A DNA stretch of 64,000 nt from Micrasema longulum (GCA_022494885.1 JAGVSM010002795.1:1-64000); one strand, 5' to 3'; positions 20,640 through 31,780 are shown, counted from the first letter of the stretch. The notes: generated by a model from the letters alone, not told the origin. Translations and numbers: made by a program.

Positions 20640-21889
20640 ACCGAGTTATAGTAAATTATTAAATTACCATGAAAATAAAACCATCGACGGGTGATATAAA
20701 ACTAATACAGTAAACACAGTATATTGTTCACAATGTCATAGAATTTAAACAAAAATAAACAAATTAATCAGTGAAACTTAGAGCAGGGGTTTTTGTTCCA
20801 TTTATCTAAGGTGTTAGCATATAAATGGATAGTTATCTAAAGTACAGACATGAAAACATGATCAATGAGGGACAGGACATTAAGTAGAATTTATTTCTTA
20901 AAATTTAGCACATAAGTGGAAGTTGCAATAAAGTCTAAGATTTAATACGTGGGAAGACGATGGGAGGAGTGCTCTCCCAAAAGTGTAGTAGTGTTCTTGT
21001 AAAATAATAAAAATTGTGTAACACTAATAACAAAGTTTTATTTTCATAATAATTTATAATGAAGCGTTACGATGTAAATGCCGATTCAATTAACAAGTTA
21101 TAGTAAAAGTGTGAATTGGGCGTATTAAATAACAAAATAAAAATTTAAAAATTATCCTATGTCTTTGACTCTATTGGAAAAAAACGTATTTTAATGGTTA
21201 AATAATATTGAAAAACTTGGCATAAAATAATTAAAAACACGACTTTTAAAACAGGGTCGTATCTGAACCACAACCGCAACGTGTGTAATTTTGTTCCAGC
21301 GGGATTTTAAAGCAATATCTTTCAGCCAAACAAAAAGTCTGGTCAAAAGAAATAACGTTAATAAAAGAAATTTAAAAGTTTAAAATTTAAAATTTAAAAG
21401 AAATTAAAAAATTTAAAAGAAGTTTAATAAAAGAAATAAGTTTTGACAAGCCACTGAGTAAAGTTAGTGACTAAAGCTTCTGAGGGAAGTTAGTGACATA
21501 AATCTACTTTCGTTGTACCAAATTTACCAAAATCAAATGGAAATACACTTTTTTAAAGGTTGATCATAGATTAGACTTTTTGAGCAAAATATCCATCCAG
21601 GGCAAAATTAGACGGTTTCGCGGTACTTTAACAGGTATTTGAATACCTTAAAATCCCCGGTGTTTTTTTATCATTGGTTGATTGGCGAGATATAAAAACA
21701 GAACAAACTAATTATGAATGTCCAATGAAAAATAATGACAATTAGATCACGGATCACTGAACAAAAGCAACTGTTCCTTTTGTTTCGCTGTAGGATTCCC
21801 CTTTTGAAACGCAGGTGGTTAACCCCAATTATTATATAATAAAAATTAGAATAACAATCATACGCCGTCTTATATTTAAGATTAAGGTG
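20640..21889. other. AT-rich intergenic DNA, nothing recognised
   Basis: Contains a slipped repeat of atttaaaagaaatt near 21365-21440 and no supported gene. 24689-25029 and 25861-26364 are similar (the latter with a short tandem tttacatttaaatatttatt, 26171-26225). Confidence 0.5.
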
Positions 21890-22099
21890 ATTTGACAGAT
21901 TTTATTTATTTTTTATTTTTTACATTTTTTTGTTTATTTTTACAATACACATAAGAGGTAAAACAGAATAATCAAAAAATAAATAATAATTACATAGCAA
22001 TGAAATTCATATTAACTGTAAAAATAGTAAACAAAAATATCCCACAAATGCATGGCCTGTTCGTGGGTATACAAGAAATGTTTATGAATTTTTCGCTCC

Positions 22100-23065
22100 T
22101 ATATTTTTTTTATTTATTTACAATTTTAAAAAACCCGTTAGGGTTACATTAGAAATTTTATATTGTCTAGTCATTTTATGTCTCGTCTAGTCCTTAGTTC
22201 AGTCATCATGTGCTTTTTCAGGGCTGATATTCTAAACGAAATTATAGCGCGGTATAGCGCGTTTTTACGTACTAAATACGTATTATAGCGCGCTGTAAAC
22301 GCGTTCGGAATACCAGCCCAGATTGATTTTAAATTCGTCTCCAGTAAAAGTTTTCAAGTAGTTAGGTAAGTCGTAGTGTTTAAGTCCATTATGTAGTATT
22401 TTTGACTGTCCTGTGTCTGTCTTTGCTTTTTCAATATGATAGTGTTGTTGTTGTCTGGTGTTATATTTGTGTATGTCAGCATTTTTGGCTAATATTATGT
22501 CGTCGTCTTGTATGTTTCCCAGTGTTATTTTGTGCACAATTTTTAAGGTCTCAATTTTGGTCAAGTAGTTTATGTCAAACTGGTGTGTTTTTTTGTACAG
22601 TTCAGTCGTAGAGGTCAGGTAGGGTAGGTTGTATGTTAGTTTAAAATTTTTATTTTGTTGTCTTTGTATTCTTGTTATGTATGTCTTGTTACCAGTTCCC
22701 CAGAAGGCGATCATGTAACTCAATTTACTTTTGACATAGGCTTCGTACATCATAATTTTTTCCTTTCTTGGTATAAAATCTTTAATTTTGTAGAAAAGGC
22801 TATGTTGTGATGCCATTACTTCAGTTAGTCCGTCTATGTGTTTTGTCCATTTTAATTGTCTGTCCATTGTGAGTCCTAGGTAAGTCACATGTTCTAGTTC
22901 TTTAAGAGTTTCGTTGTTTATTTTTATGTTCATGTTATGGTTCTTCTTTTGTGTTTCGAAATGTATTATTTGGCATTTCTTGGCATTTAGTTTTTGTTTG
23001 TCCATTCTAATAGTTTTCGCACGTCATTGTTGATGGTTTTAGTCGTTTCAATGTCATTTTTGTTT
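22100..23065 (-). pseudogene. LINE-Y reverse transcriptase C-terminal half
   Basis: A minus-strand open frame of 240 codons (23005-22283) reads KLNAKKCQIIHFETQKKNHN, ELEHVTYLGLTMDRQLKWTK, YEAYVKSKLSYMIAFWGTGN, and ends with a DLPNYLKTF block. This is the RT-thumb and C-terminal region of a Jockey/CR1-like LINE; the catalytic boxes are upstream and missing. The last residues (GWYSERVYSAL) come from an inserted 99-bp palindrome. The 3' end (aaaaacccgttagggttaca on the plus strand, then A/T tail) recurs at 44511-44619. CCTAT flanks both sides (near 22085-22090 and 23081). Confidence 0.75.
22221..22319. mobile_element. 99-bp palindromic element FB7, copy 1
   Basis: Ends GGGCTGATATTCTAAACG and CGTTCGGAATACCAGCCC. 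Inside, repeated GCGCG words form a near-perfect foldback (tatagcgcgg / cgcgctgtaaacgcg) with centre acgtactaaatacgt. The copy at 62310-62408 is inverted and differs at only about three positions. Confidence 0.8.
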
Positions 23066-23778
23066 TCATATACTCGATACCTATAATATTTTTGTGTAAT
23101 ATAAAAAAGAGAAGAGATAATATTCTGTAAAAGATTAGAAGGTACTTTTTTATTTTACAGTAATGAAAAAAGGAAATAAAAAAACATAAAAATGTTCCTT
23201 ATTATTGTAGAGTTAATTTCTTTAGTTTAATTACAGGATAGTGCGTGTTTTTTAAAAGAATAAAATGTTGAAAGTTTGGGATTAATTAAATATTATCACA
23301 TAAAAAGAATTAAAAAAAATTGGGCCCATAAAATAGGCATGTCTTTGTGCTCGTTTTACAATGTGGTATTGTAGCAAACGATTCCTTCTTAGACTTGATC
23401 TATTTGAATTACATGCGAATACATTTTGGTTCTTAAATATATATTTTAAACATTGAAAACAATATATTTTTCCTATTTCCAAAAGCTTAGCTTCTTGGAA
23501 TAATTGGAAAGAGGGAAAAGTGCAATTTTTGAGAAGCATCATTTTTAATATAAATTTTTAACCAGTTTCTAATGGTTTAATATGGTTGTTAAAAGTTCCC
23601 CCCCCGTCCAATTGATGACTGTACAAGTGCATAATATACCATTTTAATAGTATTTATCTGGGCGTCAATACTTAACCGTTTGAACAAATAGGTTTAATAT
23701 CTCAGTTTATTAAGTCTAAAGTTCTGGATTCCTGAGAAACTACATCACCATCATTCAGCATATGGTGCCCACAAAGAT

Positions 23779-23825
23779 CCTCCAGGTATCTCTGTTGGCT
23801 GCCAGGCGACTGAGATACCCGGAGG
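23779..23825. other. Isolated stem-loop
   Basis: CCTCCAGGTATCTC pairs with GAGATACCCGGAGG (one mismatch) around an 18-base loop containing ttggctgccaggcgac. Unusually G+C-rich for the neighbourhood. Role unknown. Confidence 0.5.
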
Positions 23826-23864
23826 AAATGAGGCTGCCAAAATGTAATGATAATACATCATTTT

Positions 23865-24098
23865 AATTTGTAGATAAAATTGAAAATAAATTTTATCTAC
23901 AAAGTAAAATTAAGTTTTCTGTATGAAAAATAAAATATGTTTACAATTTTTTTTCTGAACATGTTTTAGTTACCGGTTACCAACGAAGATAATTTGAATT
24001 TTTATACAAATATACACACTTTCGTACACAAATATCTATATTAATTTATACCGTTTCAGTTTATACCGATGAAGATAGCCGTTCATAATCGCGGCCCT
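23865..24098. mobile_element. FB2 fragment, head to head with the next copy
   Basis: Carries the inverse FB2 words (tctacaaagtaaaattaag, aacatgtttta, ggttaccaacgaagata) and ends cgttcataatcgcggccc, directly abutting the GGGCCC of the 24099 copy. Also begins with a small palindrome (agataaaattgaaaataaattttatct). Confidence 0.6.
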
Positions 24099-24688
24099 GG
24101 GCCCTGATTACAATGAGAATTTAACAGAGTTATCTTCAAACAGAGATGAAAAACATTTTAGAGAAGGAAATCAAGAATTCTAGGCATCTACAGAGCTTAT
24201 GACCTGTCATTGGCTGGTTTAAGTGGCCACATTCATTATTCTGCTCATATTTTAACATCTATATTCCTTCAGTTCTTTCACCTGTCGATGTTACACAGTT
24301 TAAAAAGTAGCCACCTAAATCACCCAATGACAGGTCATAAGCCCTAGACTTCTATATCACCTTCTCTAAAATTTTCGTCATCACTGTTGTAATATGCTAA
24401 TATTAACAACTCCCCAGGGAGTTAAATCTAGTCTTTGTCTACAAAAATTTGGGCGAACTCATAATATTGTTGAGAGTTATCTTCGACTGTCGAAAGAAAA
24501 ATCGATATTTGTGTACGAAAATGAGTATATTTGCATGAACATTTAAAGTATCTTCGTCGGTAACCTATAATCGAACATGTTTAGAAGAAAAAAATGTATG
24601 CATATCCTGATTTTTACAGAGAAAACTTCATTTTACTTTGTAGATAAAATTGAAGATAAACGTTAACTTCCCATTGCAATCGGGGCCC
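24099..24688. mobile_element. FB2 copy split by FB1
   Basis: GGGCCCTGATTACAATGAGA at the left, cttcccattgcaatcggggccc-type inverse end at the right. Between them the FB2 body (ttcgactgtcgaaagaaa, cttcgtcggtaacctataat) resumes after FB1 (24138-24472). Confidence 0.75.
24138..24472. mobile_element. FB1, copy 7, with 12-bp target duplication
   Basis: The FB1 body (aacagagatgaaaaacattt, atctacagagcttatgacct, reverse arm tgacaggtcataagcccta, right end gtctacaaaaatttgggcga) is flanked on both sides by AGAGTTATCTTC (24126-24137 and 24473-24484). FB2 elsewhere has that 12-mer once. The left terminus typical of FB1 (caatattttgag) is absent, so the insertion happened in already truncated form, or the end was lost. 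Confidence 0.7.
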
Positions 24689-25029
24689 TGGAAAGGTTAT
24701 CAAAGTCTAGAAAAATAGATTAGCAAATACTAATATTTTTTTTTCGCAGTTTTGTACAATATTTTTTATATACTGTTATCTTAAACGATAACCGTTTATA
24801 TATTTTAATTTGATCTAATTTAGCTATGTTTTTATTTATTTATTCATTTTGTAAAAGTTATTACTTATATTGCATACAGAAAATAAAAAACAGTCAATAT
24901 AAATTTTGCACAGGAAGCATTAAATACAATATAATCGTAGGTATTACAATAAAATTAATTTAAAAAATTAGGAATTCAGAAATTGCATACAAAAATTAAA
25001 TTATTATTATGACTATTTTATTTTATTAA

Positions 25030-25720
25030 TGTTAATGACATGCTTTATTTATTTATTTTATTAATGTAATAATAAATGCCTTGTAGGCTTTTACATGTTT
25101 TACATACAAATATACAAATGAAGACAGACAAGTATTTTACACAGAAGTAGCAACAAATATTAATGATTTTAAAAAGAAAAATAAAAATAAAAATATGAAA
25201 AAGATCATTTTATGATAATAACGTAAAAAATATATGGGTATTCTAAACATTTATAATACATACATATATTGGAGTGGAAAGAACAGAAATGCATTTTGAA
25301 ATATAAAAGCACACGTATATTTTACACAAAAGTAGCAAAAATAAAAATGAATTAAGAAGAATATGAAAAAAATGAAAAATAATAATCATTACATATTAGT
25401 AGAAAAATATATGAGTAAACATAATAATACATCCATAAGTTGCAGTGGAGAGAACAGAAGTGCATTTTTTCGTAAAAGTTATACTAAAAGAATCATAAAA
25501 TTAGAAGAAGTTAGAAAAATAATAATTTTGAATAAACTCGTACATAAATCAATAAACGGTACACAATTGAAATCAACGTAGTTATTATTTAGGTATTTCA
25601 ATTTAAAGAGAGTAAATTGATGCACTGCCTTTTAAAATTAAAAAGTGTTATATTAAATATATCTATATCATATTGAATTTTTCTACTGACATTTCTTGGT
25701 GGAACTGCATTTTTAATTAT
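25030..25720 (-). mobile_element. Probable LINE remnant with internal duplication
   Basis: Starts with (TTTA)n and a 3'-end-like segment (atgccttgtaggcttttaca). 25125-25290 and 25305-25470 are imperfect direct repeats (tattttacacagaagtagca / tattttacacaaaagtagca; agtggaaagaacagaaatgc / agtggagagaacagaagtgc). Near 25690-25720 the minus strand reads NAVPPRNVSRKIQYDIDIF, plausible but weak LINE coding. Confidence 0.4.
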
Positions 25721-25739
25721 AATAATAAAAATACAAAAT

Positions 25740-25860
25740 AGTTTTATTAATAAATTTTTGCCAGTGACCGAATTTCGTCGTAACCGACATCGTCAGACTG
25801 GTGGGAGACTAAACGAATTTCTATGTTATATACAAGTCCAAGCAGGGTTGAAAATCATGA
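25740..25860 (-). mobile_element. Penelope-like terminal remnant
   Basis: A hammerhead-like core (next entry) next to gtgggagactaaacgaattt. No Penelope RT or GIY-YIG coding is visible nearby, so this is a terminal scrap or a non-autonomous unit. Confidence 0.45.
25762..25798 (-). ncRNA. Hammerhead-ribozyme-like core 4 (best preserved)
   Basis: Minus strand: CTGACGA (25796-25790), U, stem II GTCG-GTTA-CGAC (perfect 4-bp stem), then GAAATTCGGTCAC. All strictly conserved hammerhead positions in these two boxes are intact. On the 3' side TTCGGTCAC could supply part of stem III and a GUC-like site. Cleavage competence is not shown. Confidence 0.6.
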
Positions 25861-26364
25861 TTTTATATAATTAAGGAAATAAAAGAGTTTAAATTAAAAT
25901 CATTTAAGTATAAGGTAATAACAATTATAATTTAAAAATGAAAGTGGAATAAAACTATATAAGCATTTTTATTATTATAATTAATATCTATATCATTTAC
26001 GTATTCATTTGCAAACGCATGAATTCTCCCCATTGGCGAGTGTGCACTGTAGTTTGTTGTAGATACATTTAAATATAATACCTAGTTTATTAAATCGGGT
26101 AACCCGGCCCGGAACTCGCAAAGTTAATTGATTGTAACAGTTAGGATCAATCAAATATTGAATTTAATATTTTACATTTAAATATTTATTTAAGTATGAG
26201 TTTTTACATTTAAATATTTATTTAAGTATGATCAACTGGAGTTCCTAATTTGAAATTAACGAAACGTAAAAATTAATGTTTTTCTCTTTCGATATTATTT
26301 ATAAGCACTTTTTAATATAGTGACCATATAACCGAGCTGTATTCAAGTTGGCTACGTACTAATT

Positions 26365-26620
26365 TTTTCACTATTCTGCCCATATTTGAACATCTATGTT
26401 CCTTCCGTTCTTTCGTCTGTTGATTTTACAGTGTGTAAAGTGGCCACTTAAACCAACCAATGACAGATCATAAGCCCTGTAGATGCCAAGACTTCTATAT
26501 TACCTTCTCCGAAATGTTCTTCGTCTCTGTTGTTATATGTTAATATAAACAGATCCATAGGGAGTTGAATCCAGTCCTTGACTACAAAAATTTGGACAAA
26601 CTCAAAAAAATGTTCATATA
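26365..26620. mobile_element. Foldback element FB1, copy 8
   Basis: cactattctgcccatatttg, ttcgtctgttgattttacag, then inverted arm gtgtaaagtggccacttaaa, gacagatcataagccctgt, ttctccgaaatgttcttcg, ttgactacaaaaatttggac. Left arm missing. Confidence 0.7.
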
Positions 26621-26664
26621 GATATGTCTTCTCTGGTAAATTGTAGAAATGTTGAGCGGTTTTT

Positions 26665-27125
26665 TAAATATTATTTTTTTATTGATAGAAAATCAAACTA
26701 ATCCAAAAATATTATTATGTACCGTATTATCATCGCTATCATTTTTTTAAGTTTTGTAATTTAGAAATTACTCCGCCTGTGACGTCACGAGTTGTCGTCG
26801 AAGAGAACCTCGTAACTATTGCAACAATAACTTTGGTAAATTAAGGCATGTATCATTCAAATTTGAGTGCTTTGCCGAGAAATAAAAATGTCGACCCGAA
26901 TTGAATCCTCTAGGGATATTCTCAACATTGACCGATATTCAAAGTTTTGTAATTTAGATATTACTCCGCTCGTGACGTCACAAGTTATCGTTGAAGAGAA
27001 TCTTGTAACTATTGCAACAATAGCTTTGGTAAATGTCATGAATCATTCAAATTTGAGTGCATTGCCGAGAAAAAAAATGTCGACCCAAATTGAATCCTTT
27101 AGGGATATTCTCAATATTGACTGAC
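26665..27125 (+). repeat. CRE-repeat family, tandem duplicate
   Basis: Two tandem units with a period of 193 bases (gttttgtaatttaga at 26751 and 26944). Each has an intact TGACGTCA (26780-26787 and 26973-26980), then gttgtcgtcgaagagaa / gttatcgttgaagagaa and attgcaacaataactttgg. Each ends aatgtcgacccgaattgaat / aatgtcgacccaaattgaat and ttagggatattctcaa. Confidence 0.7.
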
Positions 27126-27127
27126 AT

Positions 27128-28120
27128 TTAAATATAATTTTTTTTTTTTTTATTATATTGAAAACATATTATACATAATTATATACAATATTCCCAAGGA
27201 GTTTTAAAAAAAAAACTCATTTAGGGACATACAGATAATAATTTTTTTAGAGACGTTTTTAAATTTTAAACTATAATATTATTTAACAAAAGCAGAAAAA
27301 TTAAAATTATGATATACTACAAATTAAAAAGGGTATGAAAAATACTTGAAAATAACAAAATAAACAGAATACTAGGCATGGAAATAAATTCAAAATAATG
27401 TTTACATTATGCAATCTGGGAAAGAAAATTGAAAAAGTTTAAAAATTACATGTATGTATATATACATACTGAACTATTACAAAATAAAATCATTTTTTTT
27501 AATTAACAAAATATGCGCACACCCAATACAGGTTAATTTTTTTTATCAAAAACGTTGAAAAAATTGAAATTATGTATACAAGCCAAAAAAAGTATATAAA
27601 AAGAAAAAAACACAAATAACATTTAAATAGTATTAAAAATTACATATACAAGCAAAAACGGTGAAATATTAAAAGGTATATGTTCAAGATGCGCATTCTC
27701 TATAAACTAACATTATTTATTCAAAGTACTTCTGGAAAAAATAATTCTTCAATTCGCACGTCCTGTTTCTATATTTTGAAATAGGTACTTTAAATTTTTG
27801 TGGCAATTTATTAAATTCCTTGAAACCTATGTATTGTAAAGATCTAGTACCAAACTTCGTAGACTTCACAGATCCAATATATATATTGTTTTTTGATCGA
27901 GTACTGTACCGATGGATGTCTCCAATGAAAGCTGGCTTTATGTTACTGTGCATTGAGTCGAGAGTAGTATTAATGATAGTGTCAGTTATCTCGAAATAGG
28001 AAAGCATGCTAAAAGGCATGATTTTTGTTTCAAAATAAATGTCCCTTACATGAGTATCATACGGTAGGTGAAACACATTTCTGATCGCTCTATTCTGAAT
28101 AATCTGCACCTCAGAAATTT
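27128..28120 (-). pseudogene. LINE-C: 3' UTR plus RT C-terminus
   Basis: A minus-strand frame of 130 codons (28109-27717) reads QIIQNRAIRNVFHLPYDTHV, HRYSTRSKNNIYIG, and SLQYIGFKEFNKLPQKFK, the C-terminal block of a Jockey-like LINE. The 3' UTR leads to a T/A run at 27139 (minus-strand poly(A)). UTR words (attcccaaggagtt, catttagggac) match 62610-62700, where the same family occurs. 5'-truncated; no catalytic boxes. Confidence 0.7.
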
Positions 28121-28545
28121 TGCTCTTGATGTATTAAACGTATTGTATTAAAAAAACCACTCAAATGGTATTCACACCTGTGATTCACTGCTGTCTAGCA
28201 TCAATCTCTGATCCAAGGCTATCTCGTACCAAACAAGTTTTTCGTGCGAATTCCATTATTAAATTTGACCAAGTACTGTAAGTAAACAAATGCTATCAGA
28301 CAGATTTCTATGCAATATCTGCTGTACATAAATATACTTTAAATTTATGCATCTGATAATAATCGTAAAGCCGTATTATTTGCGTTGGATTTTTTAGTAT
28401 ATTTTTTTGCTAAACTTCAAGTAGATACAATAACATCTGCACTCAGGCGGGCTTATTGCGAAAAGCAATATCTTACAGCCAACCAATAAACAAACCGTTG
28501 AAACTAATTGGTTAAGTTGATACGAAACAAATATATAAATACCAT

Positions 28546-28715
28546 CATCATCTCCCTTTCCCTGTGGTGCATAGTACACTGCATTGGTAAACCAAGTTCA
28601 GTCTTTTGTTTTAGGTGGCAGTCTTGGAACAATGAAATACTGCGGTTCAAAAATCCTTTGAAATCAATATTTTACGTCCACCCTGCAGGGAATTGAACTC
28701 AAGAACGGTAGGCGC
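28546..28715 (-). mobile_element. SINE2, diverged copy 3
   Basis: Order kept but altered: ctccctttccctgtggtgca, tacactgcattggtaa, gaacaatgaaatactg, aaatcaatattttacgtcca, ggaattgaactcaagaacgg. Older than the others. Confidence 0.55.
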
Positions 28716-28734
28716 GTCACTGAGGAAGTTAAGT

Positions 28735-28900
28735 GATTTTAAAAATATTTTTTATTTTATAGATTGTTGAACTAAGCAAAAAAAAATTTTTATGGTCATT
28801 TTATTGTAATCACTACGATTTTTTAAAGTTTCCTAATTTTGAAATTACTCCACCCGTGACGTCACTAGTTGTTGTCGGTTAGTTTTACAAAAAACGAACG
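28735..28900 (+). repeat. CRE-repeat family, copy 5
   Basis: atttattttatagattgttg-like opening, ctacgattttttaaagtttc, attttgaaattactccaccc, TGACGTCA at 28857-28864, gttgttgtcggttagtttt. Confidence 0.6.
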
Positions 28901-29589
28901 TCAAAATAATAGAGGTACAAAAAACAATTTTTTTCCTTCAATAAATTCATATTTTACGTTTACACATATTCATTAGAGGGCCGATGATGTATAAAGTTTT
29001 TAATTTTTTTAGACATCAAGGTGAAAGGGGTCTAAAAAGTTGCATTTTGGATCACATTGAACGTAAAAGTTATTTAAACAAATATTCCATACTACTTTTG
29101 ACACTCAACCGAGGTTTGAAGTTTATCACTGTCTGAACATTTTGTTAATTATCTATTTTTATAAAATTACTTTTTGTTAGTAAAGATACTCGTACAACTT
29201 AATCACATTATAAATTCGAACACGTTTTAAAACTACCGAAATGCAAAAAGTTTATACTCCGCGGAACTGATTTTGTTGAGCACCTGGCTAATATTGACGA
29301 AAACAATGGCTCATTAAAACAATGCTACCCATTTATTACAAAACAAAGTGCAACTCACGCCCTTAGATTCTTTTTTAATAATGTTTAATGCACATCAAAA
29401 CATTTAATTGGACTGATTCTCTTACTTAAATACGAAATAACAACCGGTTTAGCGCAAAAAAATGACTTTTTCAAAAGCTCTAGTTGAGGGCCAAAAATAG
29501 TATCGAATATATTTTTTTGCATTCCGAGTAATCCAAAAGGCAACTTTTTAGACCTCTTTCATTTCGAAATTCGGGAAAAAAAATTCTTG
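28901..29589. other. Intergenic DNA, nothing recognised
   Basis: No LINE motif, inverted repeat or exon supported. Also empty: 28121-28545, 30621-31294, 31781-32794 and 33907-34439. Confidence 0.4.
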
Positions 29590-29795
29590 AGGTCTCGGGT
29601 TTGATTCCCGTCATGGTTGACATGAAATATTTATTTTAAAAGGTGTTTTTACACTAAAATATTTCATAGTCCCTGGACTGGTACCTGAAGTGTAAGACTG
29701 ATCACTTTATCTTCATGTGATCAAGACACACTCCGATAAGTGTACCAATGCAGTGCCCTATGCACCATTGGGTGCGGAAATTGAATAATTAATTG
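29590..29795 (+). mobile_element. SINE2, copy 4
   Basis: Plus orientation: GAGGTCTCGGGTTTGATTCC (box B), tggttgacatgaaatattta, ggactggtacctgaagtgta, gactgatcactttatcttc, gtaccaatgcagtgcccta, ccattgggtgcgga. Lacks box A. Confidence 0.75.
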
Positions 29796-29989
29796 ATGAT
29801 TTTTAAAAAATGTTTAAAGCACACTATATGGCTCAAATCATCCTCGTTAGAATGGATTACATTCACTAATTATAATTCACTAATTATAACTAATTATAAT
29901 TAGTAATTACAAAAAATAGAAAGGAATCTGAAAAATTGGTTTAAATTATTGTTATTACTATTGACAACTTACATGGCGCCATTCTTTGT

Positions 29990-30222
29990 TTTGTTGCATT
30001 ACTGATTACTTACCAATCGCAGGATACCTCGATCAATTTTGTAACATGAAGGTAAGGCTATCAGTCTTACGATTCAGGTACCAGTCCAGGTACTATGAAA
30101 TATTCTAGTGTGAAAACACCTTTTTAAATAAATATTTAATATCAACCATGTCAGGAATTGAATCCGAGACCTCTTGCATGGTAGACAAACGAACTGACCA
30201 TTACACCACAAGGCCGACAATA
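29990..30222 (-). mobile_element. SINE2, copy 5 (complete head)
   Basis: Minus strand head CCTTGTGGTGTAATGGTCAG (box A), GGTCTCGGATTCAATTCC (box B), then the shared body. It is the copy with the most tRNA-like head in the window. Confidence 0.8.
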
Positions 30223-30329
30223 CTTTATATACCATATTTAAATTATTATAACGATTATGTTTTTGAGTTATATTCCATTAATTTTAATATTACTATTTTT
30301 AATACTGGTTTATGTTTGTGACTTCATTT

Positions 30330-30620
30330 ATGAATGATTTATATTTTATTAGTTTTATTTGTTTTTAATATTACTTCTTTTATTTTGTCATTTTTCATGA
30401 AATTGTTATTTTCGATATTGTATCGTATGTATATTGTATTATTATACAAAGTATTTGATGTTATTTCTTGCATTCAGATTATAATTATTAATAAATTATT
30501 AATTATTTTAATTATCTTTGTATTTTGTTGTTGTTTAAATTGTGGCTTAACACGGGCGCAGCTTAAAAAGCAATAATATGTACACAAATGTAATTTGAAA
30601 TCAATAAATAAATAAAAATA
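30330..30620 (+). mobile_element. Probable LINE 3' end
   Basis: T-rich sequence ending tgtggcttaacacgggcgca and gcttaaaaagcaataatatg, then (AAAT)n at 30603. Same ending as 19370-19410. The hydrophobic open frame here is a by-product of T richness. Confidence 0.45.
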
Positions 30621-31294
30621 AAACAATACCTCAAGGGCGCTTAGTTTACTAAATATTATAAAATTCTATTGAATCATTACGAATATAATGTTTTTCAATA
30701 TCACTAACTTTAATACTGATTTTTTAGTTTTTTTAATTTTATTCATACTTTTGCGAAACACAGGTATTAATTAAAAGGCATTTAGCCGCAACAAATCGGT
30801 TTCTTAGAACGGGCATTTGCCTATGCAAACTGGCTTGAAAAACGTTCGTATACTGGGAAACGAATTTTGTCAGAGTTTTTTGTGCCATTTCGTATGTTTA
30901 AATAAATAGCATCATGGTTTCTTTGTTGACGACCAACTCCTGTGCGTCCTCGACGTGAGACATAACCTGCCGACGAACTGTCAGCATTGGATGAGTACAA
31001 CATTAAAGCTCGTGTATGTTGCAAATTTGAATAATACTCGTTTTTACGGAAACTGGAATGTCACGTGATGCGACCGCTTAACGTTACAATGAATTTATCA
31101 CGTTTTATTAAAGAATTTGTTTTTATGAAATTCTATTGAGGCGAAATTTAAAAAAAAATAAATTAATTTATTGAGGAAACATACAGTATAATTTCAAAGC
31201 TTTTTTGATAGTATATACAGTTAGACTTAATTCAAATGGGCTAGTAAAGTTTCCATATTAGGTATAATTATACGTAATCTTAATTCTATGATCT

Positions 31295-31780
31295 AAGATT
31301 AACAAATTTCAACAGGGATGGAGAATACCTTAAATAAGATAATATGGAAGTCTAGGCACATACAGGGCTGTCATTGGCTGGTTTAAGTGGCCACTTTACA
31401 CACTGTGTAACATTCACCATTTTGCCTATGTTTGAACATCCATATTTCTTAAATTCCCCCATCTGTTGATTTTAGTAAAGATAAAGAGCTGAAACCTTTA
31501 TTGTTGCGAAGGTATTCATCTGACTGAATTATTTCACATACTAGGCAACGCCTGAAAACAACTTTCCAATTTTTAAACTTCTTCTTGGACCAGTTGGTTT
31601 TGTTACAATATTTGAGTTTGTCCAAATGTAATTCATGTAAGTGCCTAGACTTCCATATTCCCTTATTTAAGGTATTCTCCATCCCTGTTGTAATTTGTTA
31701 ATCTTAATGACTCCCGAGGGGGTGCAATCCAGTCTTTTGTCTACAAACATTTGGACAAACTCAAATATTGTTCTATGATC
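31295..31780. mobile_element. Foldback element FB1, copy 9 (long)
   Basis: tttcaacagggatggagaat, catacagggctgtcattgg, ttacacactgtgtaacattc, aagagctgaaaccttta, catactaggcaacgcctg, ttcttggaccagttgg. Then an internal left-type end (acaatatttgagtttgtcc), and finally the right arm tagacttccatattccc, gtctacaaacatttggac, aatattgttc. Confidence 0.75.

Larger units (their letters stand above)
21890..23545 (-). mobile_element. LINE-W 3' region, split by another LINE
   Basis: Two pieces, 21890-22095 and 23070-23545, match a continuous copy at 53060-53570 (catggcctgttcgtgggtat, gaatttttcgctcctat; then ggatagtgcgtgttttttaa, gggcccataaaata). On the minus strand the rightmost part encodes PSFQLFQEAKLLEIGKIYCF, the end of a Jockey-like RT. 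LINE-Y (22100-23065) sits in the gap. Confidence 0.65.

Noticed and set aside
30334..30576. Hydrophobic 80-codon frame resembling a membrane peptide
   Set aside because: Product of T-rich sequence at a LINE 3' end; the ending matches a second LINE tail at 19.4 kb.
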